A DNA stretch of 64,000 nucleotides from Endomychus coccineus. Taxonomy: Eukaryota; Arthropoda; Insecta; Coleoptera; Endomychidae. The stretch is taken from assembly GCA_958510875.1 (NCBI GenBank), contig OY294067.1, forward strand, positions 32,662,912 to 32,726,911, written 5' to 3'. Within the stretch, counting starts at the first letter, position 1; each line of letters starts with the position of its first letter. Below the pieces are notes generated by a model that was not told the DNA's origin, searched no databases, and was given only the letters and a program-made list of their open reading frames with translations. Both the position numbers and the translations under genes were made by a program. This document shows, in pieces, positions 22,520-33,318 of this stretch.

Positions 22520-23280
22520 TAACGAATTATATAATATATGTTCTGCATAAAATAAATATTTTAGATGGAAAAGTAATGCTTTTAAGCCACAGTAAAAATG
22601 ATCATTATACTTCTAATATGAAGAGAAGCTTGTAAATCAAGTACCCTCGATAAATTATATATTAATAAATAATAAAATCTTTCATTCAAATAGGCAACCT
22701 ATTATACAGAAATGCTACAGTTACATTATTAAGAAGGTTCTTGTATTTAAGGTGAATAAACATTTCAGAGACCATAGAAGCATCAGATTTTGCTTGTGTA
22801 TGGTAAAAAAAAGGTATTGATATAAAATTACTGAAGAATGATATGCATATATAAATAAAATGAGAATAAATAATAATATTAATAAGAAAGTCACCTAAAT
22901 TCTCTTATAAAATTTCTTGGATACACATTTTCCTTTTTTTTTTCTTGTTTTTTAGATCTCTCAGAGGTGATATAAAATCACACGAATGAAATATGGGTAA
23001 ATTAGTAAGGTTAATTATATATGAACAATTAATCCAAGTACGACTTAAGTAATATTATAACACAACAACAATTATAAGATTAAGAGAGTAGTTAGTAGTA
23101 GTTTCAATATATAAATATAGTTCAGTAATAATTGCAATATACAAAATCATATATTTCATACATACAAACATAAAATAGACTGCATATAAGGTGAGATATA
23201 ACTTAATTACTCAAATATTTCCCGAATTTTTTCACGGGGAATATTTGATATAATTCCATTTATTTATTTTTTCAATCAAA
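22520..23280. other. Unassigned AT-rich spacer
   Basis: No coding signal recognised. It may include the lost 5' part of the Penelope copy and the 3' untranslated region of the LINE at 23283-24150. Confidence 0.4.
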
Positions 23281-23282
23281 AA

Positions 23283-24150
23283 AATTACTCACAAGTCTGT
23301 ATGTTCTCTAGTAGGAAATTAAATGCACTGGGGCCCAAAAAACGATAAGGTCTCTGCCCTTAAGTTTTGAGTGTGAGTGGAATAGTGTATTTGTATCTGT
23401 TACGAGTAGTGTAGTTGTGGCTGGGTTTGTTCAGTTTATTCTTTTATTTATATTGATTCAGGACAAGTATTCTGTAGAATAACTGTCTCAAGTCGAATAT
23501 ACCTGATTCTTTATATAGTTAGTTAGTATCACATCATGAAGGTTTGATTAATATTAATTTCAAAAATTTTCTTTGGGTTACTTCTAGTGGACGCAGGTTT
23601 TTGATACCTCACCCCATCCTATTATGCAATATAATAAGTGGCTTTATACTAGACTATAAAACAATATTTTTTCTGCTTCAGGTTCAGTCTATCTTTGAGT
23701 TGTCGGTACTTGTAAAGGATGCTCCTCAGTTTTTGACAATGAAATTTATGTGGCAGTCCCACCTCAAGTGTGAATCTATGACGACTCCTAAACATTTAAT
23801 ATGTGCAGTTGAAGATACTTCGAATGCAAGTCCTATTGTAATGGACCAAAGATGTGGCAAGGAAGATTTGTAGTAGCAGAATGGTACAATATAGGTTTCA
23901 CTGAAGTTCACGGAAAGTTGTTTATGATCGAACCAATCTTTAATAAATTTCAGGTCCTTCTCAGCCTGTTTCTTGACATCGAGCCATTTTTCCACTCAAT
24001 AGAACAATACAGTATCGTCTGCAAAGCTGGTTATTTTGCCAGCAGCTCCTGCTGAGATTAATTCGTTAACATATATACAGAAGAGAATTGGGCCTAGTAC
24101 GATTCTTTGTGGCACTCCACACTTAATCATCTCTGGAATATCTGTCCAAA
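23283..24150 (-). pseudogene. LINE ORF2 C-terminal half (RT palm to tail, family B)
   Basis: The minus strand reads 'GVPQRIVLGPILFCIYVNEL' near 24105-24045, 'SFADDTVLFY' near 24025-23995, 'AEKDLKFIKDWFDHKQLSVN' near 23965-23905, 'IKCLGVVIDSHLRWDCHI' near 23795-23745, and then in another frame 'KYRQLKDRL'. A C-terminal block 'YTIPLTLKT' and 'FLGPSAFN' follows near 23390-23310. These are the palm, thumb and terminal blocks of a CR1/jockey-type RT, with the ADDT active site intact. The G of the usual GVPQGS has become R, and frame breaks occur after about 23740. Clearly a different family from the 6.3-kb fragment. Confidence 0.85.
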
Positions 24151-25470
24151 AATATCACATACCCAAGCAATTTTGGATGATTAATGAAACATTATTATTT
24201 AAAAATTTTCATTTCAAAATATCTTTACCTTTATGCTCCTGATTCTTAAATATTTAAATACACATGTGTTATAGTGCATTCTTTGATATTGAAAAATAAT
24301 AATTCCGCAACAACTGGAGCTCCATCAAATTTGAAATGTAGTGTAACACCAAATTCGTTTAATAATTGTAGCCCTATACAAATTGGCTCTACCTCATTCA
24401 GTGCTTTAACAGTAAAATAAGTGGAATTTTCCATGAAGTATAAATACCCATGAATAAAAACTAGAACGAAAACGAAAATAATCCATGAAAGAACAAACAG
24501 ATTAACTGCCTAACTAGTAGTTCTCGCTCATGCGCTGATATTAGAAAACATCACTTCCGTTTTCAAAACAGTGCATCACAGAGAACACAATGAAATACTA
24601 CATCAGCCTGTTTTATTAGAAGTATTATGATATTTACTCTGTTAATTGATAAGAAAAGTTGCTTATACCCAAGTTTAAGAATGAAAATTGATGAATCATT
24701 CAATATTTAAACAACATATTATGCATCATCAATTATGATAAAGTTCTCTCTGAAGAGCCCTATAATCCTGGATCACAGATTATAGGGATAGCATGATCAT
24801 CATCATCATCTTCGTTTTTATTTATAATTGATGAATTATTCATACATTCAAGGAAGAGATTATGCCATCATCCATTCTGTTAACGTTCGCTATAATAAGT
24901 TCTACTATTCTGGATCTAAGGTTATAGGGATGGCGTGATTGTTATCTGGAAGCATATCCCAGGTACAAATTTACGACAGTCTTAAGCTGGCCGGATAAGA
25001 GCTTTTGATGGTCTGGATGGAGTATAACAGAGAGAGAAGAGAGCTTCTAATTTGGCTGCGAGACTTGAAGCGAACTGTAATTATGTTATCTATGTGAAGG
25101 AGCGGAGCGATCTCTACTCACCTTGCGCCATACATTAGCCCTTCTACCTGCGTGCTCGTGGCAATGAGGAAACTTTGCCACAAAATTACCACCGAGACGC
25201 CCAGGACGCACTCAAGCATTAAGGTGATAAGGACTTTCCGCTAAGGTAAACGATGTAACCTGCACGGCAGCTTACCGTACGAAAAGATTAAATGCTCCGA
25301 GACAATGAGCTTGAACTACTGCTTTCTTGATTTATTGTTTTGGGCTCTGATAAATGGCGATAAGTTAATCAAGCAAGATGAGTTGTGTTTTGTTTTATCA
25401 TCCTGCAATACAGTTATATGTGTAAATACTCCCGAAATAATCAGAGTTACTCCCACCAGTCTACTTGTTC
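24151..25470. other. Unassigned spacer with short repeats
   Basis: Two related blocks, 'cctataatcctggatcacagattatagggat' (split: cctataatcctggatc / acagattatagggat) near 24760 and 'ctactattctggatctaaggttatagggat' near 24900, show an old duplication of about 140 bp. A (TCA)n run of about five units lies near 24799-24813. GC content rises at 25080-25280 without a recognisable reading frame. Confidence 0.4.
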
Positions 25471-25477
25471 CTTCAAT

Positions 25478-25795
25478 TTATCTATACCTATGTGTAGTAA
25501 TAATAATAAAACTACAAGGAGAAAGTGAGAATGATTTTTCTGAACTATAAACTAGCCTATTTTTTATGATTTTCATTTTTGAAAATAAGCGCTCTTCAGG
25601 GCAATTTGATACCATCAAAACCAAATACATTCTCAATGCAATTTCAAGGTTTGGGAATGTAGCTCTGAAATTTTCATCTTCGAGAATTTGGTAGTAAAAT
25701 AGTTCTGGAGATTGGTCTTTTCCGAAGTCCTTTCTGTATGAGTCGATCAAAGACACAAATTGATTGCCTGATTGGAGTGAACAAATATAGATCAA
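25478..25795 (-). pseudogene. hAT transposase C-terminal dimerisation fragment
   Basis: The frame contains 'FPNLEIALRMYLVLMVSNC' followed by 'EERLFSKMKIIKNRL'. This is the C-terminal dimerisation block of hAT transposases (usual pattern: hydrophobic helix, then 'ERSFS.L..IK..LR'). It corresponds to the DUF4371/ZMYM-type hAT lineage, where the motif reads 'FSKLK.IKN'. About 105 codons are open, but the BED/TTF finger and the catalytic region are missing, so only the last part of a transposase remains. No TIR could be assigned. Confidence 0.75.
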
Positions 25796-25838
25796 AGATT
25801 TCTGTTAATATTTAAGAAAAATATAATCATGTTTGTAT

Positions 25839-25858
25839 AAAGGTAAAGGTAAAGGTAA
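25839..25858 (+). repeat. Short tandem repeat (aggtaa)
   Basis: About four direct copies of aaaggt immediately beyond the hAT fragment. Too short to interpret further. Confidence 0.7.
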
Positions 25859-26348
25859 AACAGCGAAACAAAAATATCAAAGGAAAAGTTGTTTACTAGT
25901 GTTTACTAGTCGGAATTTGAAAGATTTTTTTCCGAAGTCTATTGTGGGGAAACCTCTTTTGTGGAGGCCCCGGGGTTGTAGCCGGTTGCCCTTCCCTAAA
26001 TCCGGCGTTGCGTTGAAATTCTAACCGGATGTATGCTTGAATGTAACACTCTCCTCATCTACATGTAGGATGAACTGAAAACGATTACTATTTTCTATTC
26101 AGGCAATCTCAATACATATAAATCCATTGAAATTCTGAGTTGGATGCGATAATATTTCGCGAATCATGGAAATAATAATAGTGTGCAGTGGCATTCATCT
26201 GAACCAGGGGTCACCAAACCCTCAACCCTTAATTTTCATCACTTCTAGATGGCAGTAATTGAAGTATAAAAAGTCTAGCGGCGCGACTAAGACTCAGTCG
26301 GCCTAGGGAAGGTGGAGGAAGCGAAACTATCTGTTGTGAAATAAAGTA

Positions 26349-26519
26349 GTGCGTAACTCCTTAAAACGTGGAATAAATAAAGGAGTGGTTACTCTTGTGT
26401 CAAAGGCAAAAAATGATGATGGTTCAAAACCATTAGTCTTACAATGTATCATTCATCAACAGGCCTTGTGCGGGAAATGTTTGGATATGTCTGAAGTTCT
26501 AAAACCAGTCATCACACTC
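26349..26519 (+). pseudogene. hAT transposase fragment, part 1
   Basis: The frame reads 'INKGVVTLVSKAKNDD' and 'LVLQCIIHQQALCGKCLDMSEVLKPVI'. In hAT proteins of the GTF2IRD2/FAM200 type this corresponds to the region where 'CIIHQE.LC.K.L....V...V' follows the second catalytic aspartate. The upstream finger and first catalytic block are absent. The frame is broken exactly at the TSD of the miniature element at 26520. Confidence 0.75.
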
Positions 26520-27091
26520 CACGGTCGTACGTACAGGTCTGGGGACTCGTATGTTTGACATGGGTCTCTTACGCGTCATCAAACTCGTAGTCCCTCGTTC
26601 AGTCACTAGCTAGCGCTTGAATCGAAGTGGTAAAACGATTTCTTTCCGGAATCGCAAGCAGTGTTACTAAGTATTCTGACTTGGGAGAGGAATAGATCAG
26701 TTATTCTTGTCAAAATGTATTACTCACCTTGAAAATAACTTCCCCTTCTTCGTTATACATGCTCGCTCACCTAAAAGACCTCGTTAAAACGATTTCTATC
26801 CGGAATCGCAAGCATCCACTTTTTTCGCATTTCCGCATCTTTCGGCACTTTAAAAACAGAAGTTTCTTGCTCTACACTTTTGTACCCCGTTTTGCATTTC
26901 GGCACAATCCACGATTTCGTAATTTGTTTCTAAAAACGCAGGTATTCCTTTACAAGTCAAGTATGACAGTTGTCAGAGAATTTCGACTACTGCGCCATCC
27001 TTTTTGGTACTACGCGACAATCGACGCTTAGCGGACCCACTTCTCACATAGGAAACAGCCTCGAGTCCCCAGACCTGTATGTGCGACCGTG
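26520..27091. mobile_element. 572-bp miniature inverted-repeat element with perfect 8-bp TSD
   Basis: cacggtcgtacgtacaggtc... at 26520-26549 is the reverse complement of 27062-27091 over 30 bp with two mismatches. The element is flanked on both sides by the perfect direct repeat tcacactc (26512-26519 and 27092-27099). It lies within the hAT coding remnant, so it is a later insertion. Inside, a block around 'taaaacgatttct.tccgg' occurs twice (near 26630 and 26783). It encodes nothing recognisable and must rely on a transposase from elsewhere; 8-bp TSDs point to a hAT or P-type source. Confidence 0.9.
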
Positions 27092-27099
27092 TCACACTC

Positions 27100-27645
27100 T
27101 TACCGAATCACAAAATAGCAAATGGCTGTGGAAGTTAGCATTCCACGTCGATTTGAATAAACATATGAACGAACTCAATTTGAAATTGCAGGGAGAAAAC
27201 CAGCTTCTCCCTGATTTATACACCAATATCAAATCGTTCCGGCAGAAAATAATACTGTTTCAATCACAACTACGTAAGAAATGCTTCACACATTTTAAAA
27301 CATGTGAAATATTCAGCCGCCGATTTTGTAGTCGAAGCTATGAGTGCTTTGAAGACAAATTTTGATACTCGTTTCTCAGACTTTGATGTCATTGCGAATG
27401 AAATTAAGATTTCTCAAAATGCTTTTGATACTGACATTGAAATCATAACCACGAAACTTCAAATGAAAATTATTGATTTACAGTGCAGCGATATAATTAA
27501 GAACAAATATCAAAACTCATCTTTGTTGGAATTTTATAAGAGTCTTCCGGAGGTACAATTTGATAATTTGCATAAATTTGCTCGTGGGCTATTTTCTGTT
27601 TTTGCTACTACTTACTTGTGTGAGAAAACATTCTCCAAAATGTAG
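27100..27645 (+). pseudogene. hAT transposase fragment, part 2 (C-terminal)
   Basis: Two overlapping frames together read 'KLAFHVDLNKHMNELNLKLQG' (the 'LAFL.DIT.HLN.LN..LQG' signature), 'FRQKIILFQSQLRKKCFTHF', and 'KYQNSSLLEFYKSLP...FDNLHKFARGLFSVFATTYLCEKTFSKM'. The last is the C-terminal dimerisation motif, where 'F.STY.CE..FS.M' is usual. One frameshift near 27300 joins the two halves. The order and spacing fit an hAT transposase whose N-terminal third has been removed. The third catalytic residue would lie in this stretch but I cannot assign it with confidence. Confidence 0.85.
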
Positions 27646-28059
27646 TACACAAAGAATGTTTACAAGATCTAAGTCAATCGAAAGCATCTTAAATCTCCAC
27701 AACTATAAACTATTGTCAGTGGAAAATCACAATTACATAAATCTCATTAGTATTTTATATGTTATAATGTATATATGTAATAGTTTATATGTTTATATGT
27801 TATAATGTTTATAGTGTTAGTGGGACTCATCTCAATTTTTGTTATTTATTATTATGCTAAAAGTTAAATTTTCCGCGTATTATACTTGTCATTAAGCTTT
27901 ACCTAGCAAGTAAATAAAACCAAGTTATCATTCTGTCTCTTTTTATCCAACTTATCACAACAACAATAACAACAATAAGCCATTAGCTGCCGCGGGCCGG
28001 ATTGATGACACTGGCGGGCCGGATTTGACCCGCGGGCCGTAGTTTTGAGACCCCTGATT

Positions 28060-28795
28060 CTAAGCTATTCAATAAATATATGTGGGATACAACAACTCTG
28101 TTTCTTCTTCATTTGAGTTTTCCTATTCATTTATTTATACAATATTGTCATGTTTCCATTTTTACCAAATTCAATTATTACCAATCTATATTTTTCTTCA
28201 ATATCGTAAATCATTTCTATTCCTATTATGATCTTTCAGTTATTTTATTCCAATGTATTATCTGATTACAAAACTTACGTTAAACCATTTCCTGTCAGTC
28301 AGTGTTAATTTCATTCTCAGATACTTTTATATTGCAATTAATAGGTAAAACTATGATGTCAGCATTAGGGTTCATTATTCTGCCGGACAAGTTCATTTAC
28401 CGCGTGAATCCTAAATTGCTGGATTTCATCAATAAAATCTGTATAAGCCACCGACAGAGGAAAAGTGGGATATTCTTACTCTCTTCTCGCGTGTGTACGC
28501 ATCCATCTGAATAATGTAAGTAGTGTTTTTTTCATTCACATATAATGAAGAATTAATGAATTAATTGAACTCATTTCAAAACTACTCATCATCATGTATT
28601 TCAATTAACTAAACTAATTTTGAAATTATTCATCATTGTGTTTTATTAATCGATTTATGTATACTAAATTTGCCATTAAAAATAGCGTCATATTTTATTT
28701 TATTTGTTAATTTGTTTTAATAAATTTTATTGAGTTAGTTTTATCAATGTTGTTTCTTTGTAATTACATTTAACTTATCTCAAACAAGAATTCTC
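28060..28795. other. Unassigned AT-rich spacer
   Basis: Nothing recognised except imperfect near-duplicates of 'caaaactactcatcatcatg' and 'tgaaattattcatcattgtg' near 28575 and 28620. Confidence 0.4.
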
Positions 28796-28799
28796 AGGG

Positions 28800-29337
28800 A
28801 TACGCCAAGTCTCTCGCCCCCCAAACCAATATTCACTCAAAAACATTCAGGTGTACCGAAACGGTTAGATTCCACTAAATTCGAAATTGCAAAAGAGGAT
28901 TTCGAATTCATAGTATCTCAAGGGATATGTTAGTCAGCTTTTTCTCCAGTCTCATCAGCATTACACTTGGTTCCAAAACGAGATTCACACGATTGGCGCC
29001 TTTGTGGACACTATCGCCGATTAAATGCAGTTTCCATTCTAGACCGATACCCTCTTCCTTACATTCAAAATTTTAACATAAATCTAAATGATTGCACAAT
29101 TTTTTCAAAATTGGACATCATTCATGCCTACCATCAGATTCCAGAAGCACCAGAAGATGTTTTTAAATGTGCAATTACTACACCTTTTGTTATTTTCACT
29201 TTCAAGAGAATTCCTTTCGAACTTAGGAATGCTGGACAAACATTCCTGCGCTTATGAATGAAGTTATTTCAGGACTTGATTCCACGTTCTGCTATATAGA
29301 TGACATTTTAGTTCGTGACAGATCAAAATGCATATTT
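28800..29337 (+). pseudogene. Ty3-type LTR retrotransposon RT, left part
   Basis: Frames read 'KEDFEFIVSQGI', 'SPVSSALHLVPKRD', 'WRLCGHYRRLNAVSILDRYPLPYIQ', 'IFSKLDIIHAYHQIP' (first catalytic aspartate), 'FVIFTFKRIPFELRNAGQTF', and 'FCYIDDIL', the YIDD active site of Ty3/mdg4-type RTs. A stop after 'QGIC' and a frameshift near 29250 inactivate it. It ends at 'KCIFG', where an hAT element has inserted. The continuation is at 30943. No protease, integrase or env segment is visible. Confidence 0.9.
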
Positions 29338-29790
29338 GGCAGTGGCGGCTCCTCGAAGGAGGATAAGGAAGCTCAGCCTCCTCACCAATTTATCTTAATG
29401 ATCATTCTCCATTTCATTTCCTGTTCCTCTGATAATTCTTTGAATTTTACAATTAATTCCTCGTTGTCAATAGTTATTTTTAATCTGGCAACAGTGACCA
29501 GGGGCTAGATTCTCTATATATACGCTAAATATACGTGTGGTCAACACAGTTGCCGTTTTTCCAACCAGTTCAATTGCCAAATAGAGTAAAACAGCGAATA
29601 TGGCAACACTCTATGTAGGCTAGCTTCTCGTACGCACTCGGTCGGTCGTATGAAATACGATACTTGCTGCGACAGCGACACGTGCTCCGTCAGTTATTGT
29701 TTTTGTTTCGCCACGAGATGTAAGGTTAAGTTATGATTTATCTGTTCGGTGAGTTATTTACAAAGAGTTCTTTGGTTATTAAACGTTAAA

Positions 29791-30188
29791 ATGAGTAGTG
29801 ATTTAGTTGCTGAGATCTTAGAAAATCCATTTAGTGGATTAACATATGACAGAAAAGTGTTTTTAGAAATAAACGGCCTTTACCGGATTTGAAAGGATTA
29901 GTGATGACAAGTATGTTTCAAAATCGATCATTTGATACTAATAATTACAAAAAATATTTATGGTTAAAGGGATCTGAGGTACACAATGAATTATATTGCT
30001 GGTATTGCTTGCTATTTACATCTGATACAACTTCATGTTGGGGGCACTCGGGTTACGATGATTTGAAAAATTTAGCTCGTGGTATAGACAGACATGAAAA
30101 ATCGCAGGAACATATTACATCGAGTATTAAGTTTAAATTACCCGGTAAACAGAATATTGTTAAAGGAGGAAAACATATAATTTGGTAG
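29791..30188 (+). pseudogene. hAT transposase N-terminus with TTF-type zinc finger
   Basis: The likely start is the ATG at 29791 ('MSSDLVAEILENPFSG'); a frameshift near 29850 leads into 'RPLPDLKGLV'. The TTF finger typical of ZMYM-type hAT proteins follows: 'RSFDTNNYKKYLWLKGSE', 'NELYCWYCLLF', 'W...GYDDLKNL..GIDRHEKSQEH'. It binds the element ends in related transposons. C and H ligands (CWYC, H at 'RHEKS', H at 'QEH') are preserved. The frame runs on to a stop at 30186, close to the deletion junction. Confidence 0.8.
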
Positions 30189-30224
30189 ACAAGAAACTAC
30201 ATCATAAACAACTTTTTTTATGAA

Positions 30225-30809
30225 ATTTTAGATACTATTAAAGGTCAAATTGAGATTCGATTTTCCGATTTACATGAATTGAAGTTTTTCGACTTGACGA
30301 ATAGAAGATTTTTCGAATCTTTTTCAAAAGAGTTTCCCAATACACTTTTAGATAACTTAGTTCTGAAATATAATTTTTTTGATAAAATAGCACTGCACAA
30401 TGAATTATGCGTTGCATACTCGGATAAAGATATTTTAGGCCAGTACGACATTCACGCCGATATGATAAAATATATGATAGATAATGATTTGCAACAAGTT
30501 TTACCTCAGTTTTATAAACTACTTTGTTTGACAGTCACCATTCCTGTCACGTCGACATCGGTGAAGAGATCATGTTGTACTTTCAAACGAATTAAAACTT
30601 ACATGCGAAATACAATGGGCCAAAATCGTTTATACAATGTTAGTTTGATATCTATTGAAAAAGATTTAGTAAAACACTTAAAACAAAATGATACATTTTA
30701 TAATAATATTATTGAAAAAATATCAAAAATCCAAAAAAAAAAGAACAAAAAATTGTTTGCCAAGAGAAACTCTACACCTACACGTTGGTTCTTGCTTGGC
30801 AGTAATTAA
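30225..30809 (+). pseudogene. hAT transposase C-terminus (dimerisation domain)
   Basis: Open from about 30225 with 'YEILDTIKGQIEIRFSDL', then the ATG frame 30279-30809. It includes 'LPQFYKLLCLTVTIPVTSTSVKRSCCTFKRIKTYMRNTMGQNRL', cited here as LPQFYKLLCLTVTIPVTS plus FKRIKTYMRNTMGQ. This is the hAT C-terminal block where 'IPVTSA..ERSFS.L.RIK.YLR..M...RL' is usual. The E-R-S-F-S of the family reads 'VKRSCCTF' here. The protein ends with a Lys-rich tail. Together with 29791-30188 it forms a transposase lacking its catalytic core. Confidence 0.85.
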
Positions 30810-30942
30810 TTTTGTCACTGTAGTAGCTGGTACGGTCGCTGTGCAAAGGTTAAATTAATTGGCTGAATAGAGTATATTTTTACAAAAATGTTTTATGTCC
30901 AACCTCCTCTCTTAAAAAGTTCACGAGCTGCCACTGAATTTG

Positions 30943-31075
30943 GCGAAGATAAATTGATTTTCCCAGGTCACCAGATATCCTCACACAATTACAACCTTTT
31001 GTTGGAATGGTAAATTATAATCATCGTTTTATTCCAAATCCGATCCAGTTGTTAGCAGTTGTTATGTCCTGTATG
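30943..31075 (+). pseudogene. Ty3-type RT, right part
   Basis: After the hAT insertion the RT resumes as 'GEDKLIFPGHQISS', then in another frame 'PDILTQLQPFVGMVNYNHRFIP'. This is the connection block of Ty3-type RTs (usually 'L..FLG..NFYRRFIP'). Homology stops at about 31075. The following 'tgttatgtcc...' could be the start of an LTR after a large deletion, but no second LTR copy is present to prove it. Confidence 0.8.
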
Positions 31076-33020
31076 TCGTTCCTTTGTCGATAGTGTTCCT
31101 GTATTTCAACTGTATCTATGTACCTTATTTTAGTGTAATTTTCCATCATCGGATGGAAAATTCGATTCACCTGTACCGCCCAAAATTGACGGCATAGTGC
31201 CTAAAGTTATTGTTTCATATAACAGTATCGTTCTAAACATAATTCCTGCTGGGTCACTTGACCTCTTGAAAATGTACGATGTGCTTGCAGTCTACAGCCT
31301 CTTGTAGACTTTTCTTGGAAACATCAGACACTACTCAGACTTATTTCACTGTTCCTCCTCCGGAAACATTGGTTATTATATATTCCTCTTCCAATAATTT
31401 GTATTAATGTCCGATTTTTGTATAAATATAATCAGCCGCTTGATTGTATTCCAGGTTGAACCGCGATAAATTTAATTGTGCTGGGATGCTTCATACTCTA
31501 AATTAAAGTGTTTGTGAAATACGACAACTATGTATGTACTATGTGTGCGGTAACATGTCAAAATAAATTTTCTAGTGTAATATGCACTCATCTCATTAGT
31601 TGTGAAATACGCATTAAAGCTAAATTGCTTATAATAAATCAATCTTCATTATGTCACCAGCAAATTATTCTGAAATTTGTTAACTGTGGTCTGCGCATTG
31701 CCATCTTAATTGGAAGTAAATTCATTCTCAATTTTTCATACCATATACATACTATGTATACCATATGTATGGTAGCCACGCGAACAAAGCTCGTTTCCGT
31801 TCCGAAATCATTAAGTTTCGGTTGATATTATAATTACACCATTGATATATTTTATGAACGATATACAGAGCCGTAACCAGGGTATCACGCGTCTATGGTA
31901 AAGGGTGCGCAACCGAAAAGAATCTAGTAAAGAACAAAAAAATCTCCTGAAAAAAATGATAATATACGTATAGCAAAACTGAATAATAATCTGCAGGACG
32001 TATTCGATATTACGATATGCCCGAAAACCTATTACAAAAATATATTGATTACTTACAATTCGTTCAAAAAATTGTTCGGCTCTTCCGTTTTACGTGATTT
32101 GAATTGGAACATAATATGGACGAGCCTCCTAAAATCTTATGACGTTCATTAAATTTGATTTCCTGCACACAATACTATACAACGCTCATCGTCACATAAC
32201 TGTATTTAATCGCTTTCCAATAAATAAAACGCGAATTCTTCAATCTCCTCAATCAACAGTGCAGTAATCCTTTTTACCGGCAATATTCTCATACTCGTAC
32301 CGTCGTCCCCCAAATAAGATCATCGTTTAGTGATACATGCAGTGAGAAATTCTCTACCAAGTGCACAAGGCGTTGGCGATATTCTCCTGAAAGAAATCTC
32401 ACCGGGACTGAAAATTGAGAGTAATAAAGTGCCTAAGCATATTTTACACAGCCAATTCAACCACCGGAACTGTACACCTACATATCTGTCAATTAGGTGT
32501 GAATTACAACCGTGTCGCTGTATAAAGTTCTTGAGTGTTTTTCGTTATGAATTTACAACCTTGTACATAAAATATAACGACGGCGGCTACTTCTTGCTTT
32601 TATAGACCTTGGTGTTCGATTAATTAGAATAAAACTCAACACGAAATTGGAGATGATATCTTTGCCGTGACGTCGTTGATACTAATAGACAATACATTGT
32701 AGTATAGGAATCATATATTCATACAATTAATTTATTTGAATCCCGAAAATACAAGTACACATTATTTTTATCATTACAATCACTGTAATAAGAATGTATT
32801 ATATGAATATACGTGATCTTGAATTGAGGAACGTACGATATATATATTGTAGTATGCTAACAGTCGCAAGGTTACCATTATCATTTACCGCAAAATCCTT
32901 GCTACTATTATATATCTATAGTCCAGTAAATAAGCCGAGCTACGTGTTAAAGTGGGAAAGTAGCTAGGTTTTGAATAATTCTTTTTGCATCGTGTATCTT
33001 GGACTCCCAGGAGTATTTAT
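31076..33020. other. Unassigned spacer, possibly beginning with an LTR remnant
   Basis: 31076-31530 starts with TGT directly after RT sequence and contains an aattaaag poly(A)-like word near 31500, so it could be a decayed LTR. The rest shows no motif. A 91-codon frame at 32330-32605 and a 105-codon frame at 31508-31825 match nothing I know. Confidence 0.3.
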
Positions 33021-33029
33021 TACACTTAA

Positions 33030-33175
33030 CCCGTTTGCGGACGACAAATATATATTCTCGGGGGTTTTCGAGGTGGCTGATTACTAATCTGAGGTCTAAT
33101 TAGGTAAATTCAAAATGGTGGACCGGAAGCAGTCATTTTATCATGAAAATCCTGTTTGTTTTTTACTTATTCTTG
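33030..33175 (-). repeat. Satellite-like monomer, reverse orientation
   Basis: Reverse complement matches the two monomers at 35610-35905: a lysine-codon-like 'ggattttcat' block, 'acttccggtc', 'ttagacctcagatt' and 'taatcagccacctcgaaaac'. The unit is about 125 bp and lies 145 bp outside the left end of the mariner-type element at 33319. Confidence 0.75.
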
Positions 33176-33318
33176 AATACGAGTCAGATTATGATTAATG
33201 GGAAACTTGTTAATTATGTGAGAAAGATAGAAGATAATTTTACTAAATATAAATACAAATTTTTTCTACAAATAGAATGAATATTATTTTCATCAAAATA
33301 TGGTGCATGTGCATTATA

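Larger units (their letters stand above)
26205..28056 (+). mobile_element. hAT element of the GTF2IRD2/ZBED5-like lineage, internally deleted
   Basis: The ends 'caggggtcaccaaac' at 26205 and 'gttttgagacccctg' at 28042-28056 form the imperfect TIR typical of hAT elements (CAGGGGT...). The right subterminal region is GC-rich with repeated 'gcgggcc' words, as in related elements. Coding remnants at 26349-26519 and 27100-27645 belong to one transposase type. The 8 bp on each side (atctgaac / attctaag) do not match well, so the TSD has decayed or the ends are misjudged. A 572-bp miniature element sits inside. Confidence 0.75.
29341..30936 (+). mobile_element. hAT element inserted into the Ty3-type RT
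   Basis: The left end agtggcggctcctcg (a preceding c at 29340 is shared with the target) and right end cgagctgccactg form an imperfect TIR of the CAGTGGCGGCTC type. The flanks are tatttggc (29333-29340) and aatttggc (30937-30944), an 8-bp duplication with one change. Removing the element restores the RT reading 'KCIFGEDKLIF'. It is about 1.6 kb and holds the two ends of a transposase (below), but the catalytic middle is missing, so it is an internal-deletion derivative. Confidence 0.85.

Noticed and set aside
24246..24434. 62-codon minus-strand frame with an ordered-looking peptide
   Set aside because: No recognised domain, no neighbouring TE signature, no splice or promoter support.
26729..27031. 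100-codon frame rich in Phe and Arg
   Set aside because: It lies wholly inside the 572-bp miniature element and has a composition typical of random translation; no domain.
31076..31530. LTR of the Ty3-type element
   Set aside because: Begins with TGT after RT sequence, but there is no second copy, TSD or primer-binding site to prove an LTR.
32330..32605. 91-codon frame as a host gene
   Set aside because: No domain, codon bias or splice evidence; indistinguishable from chance.
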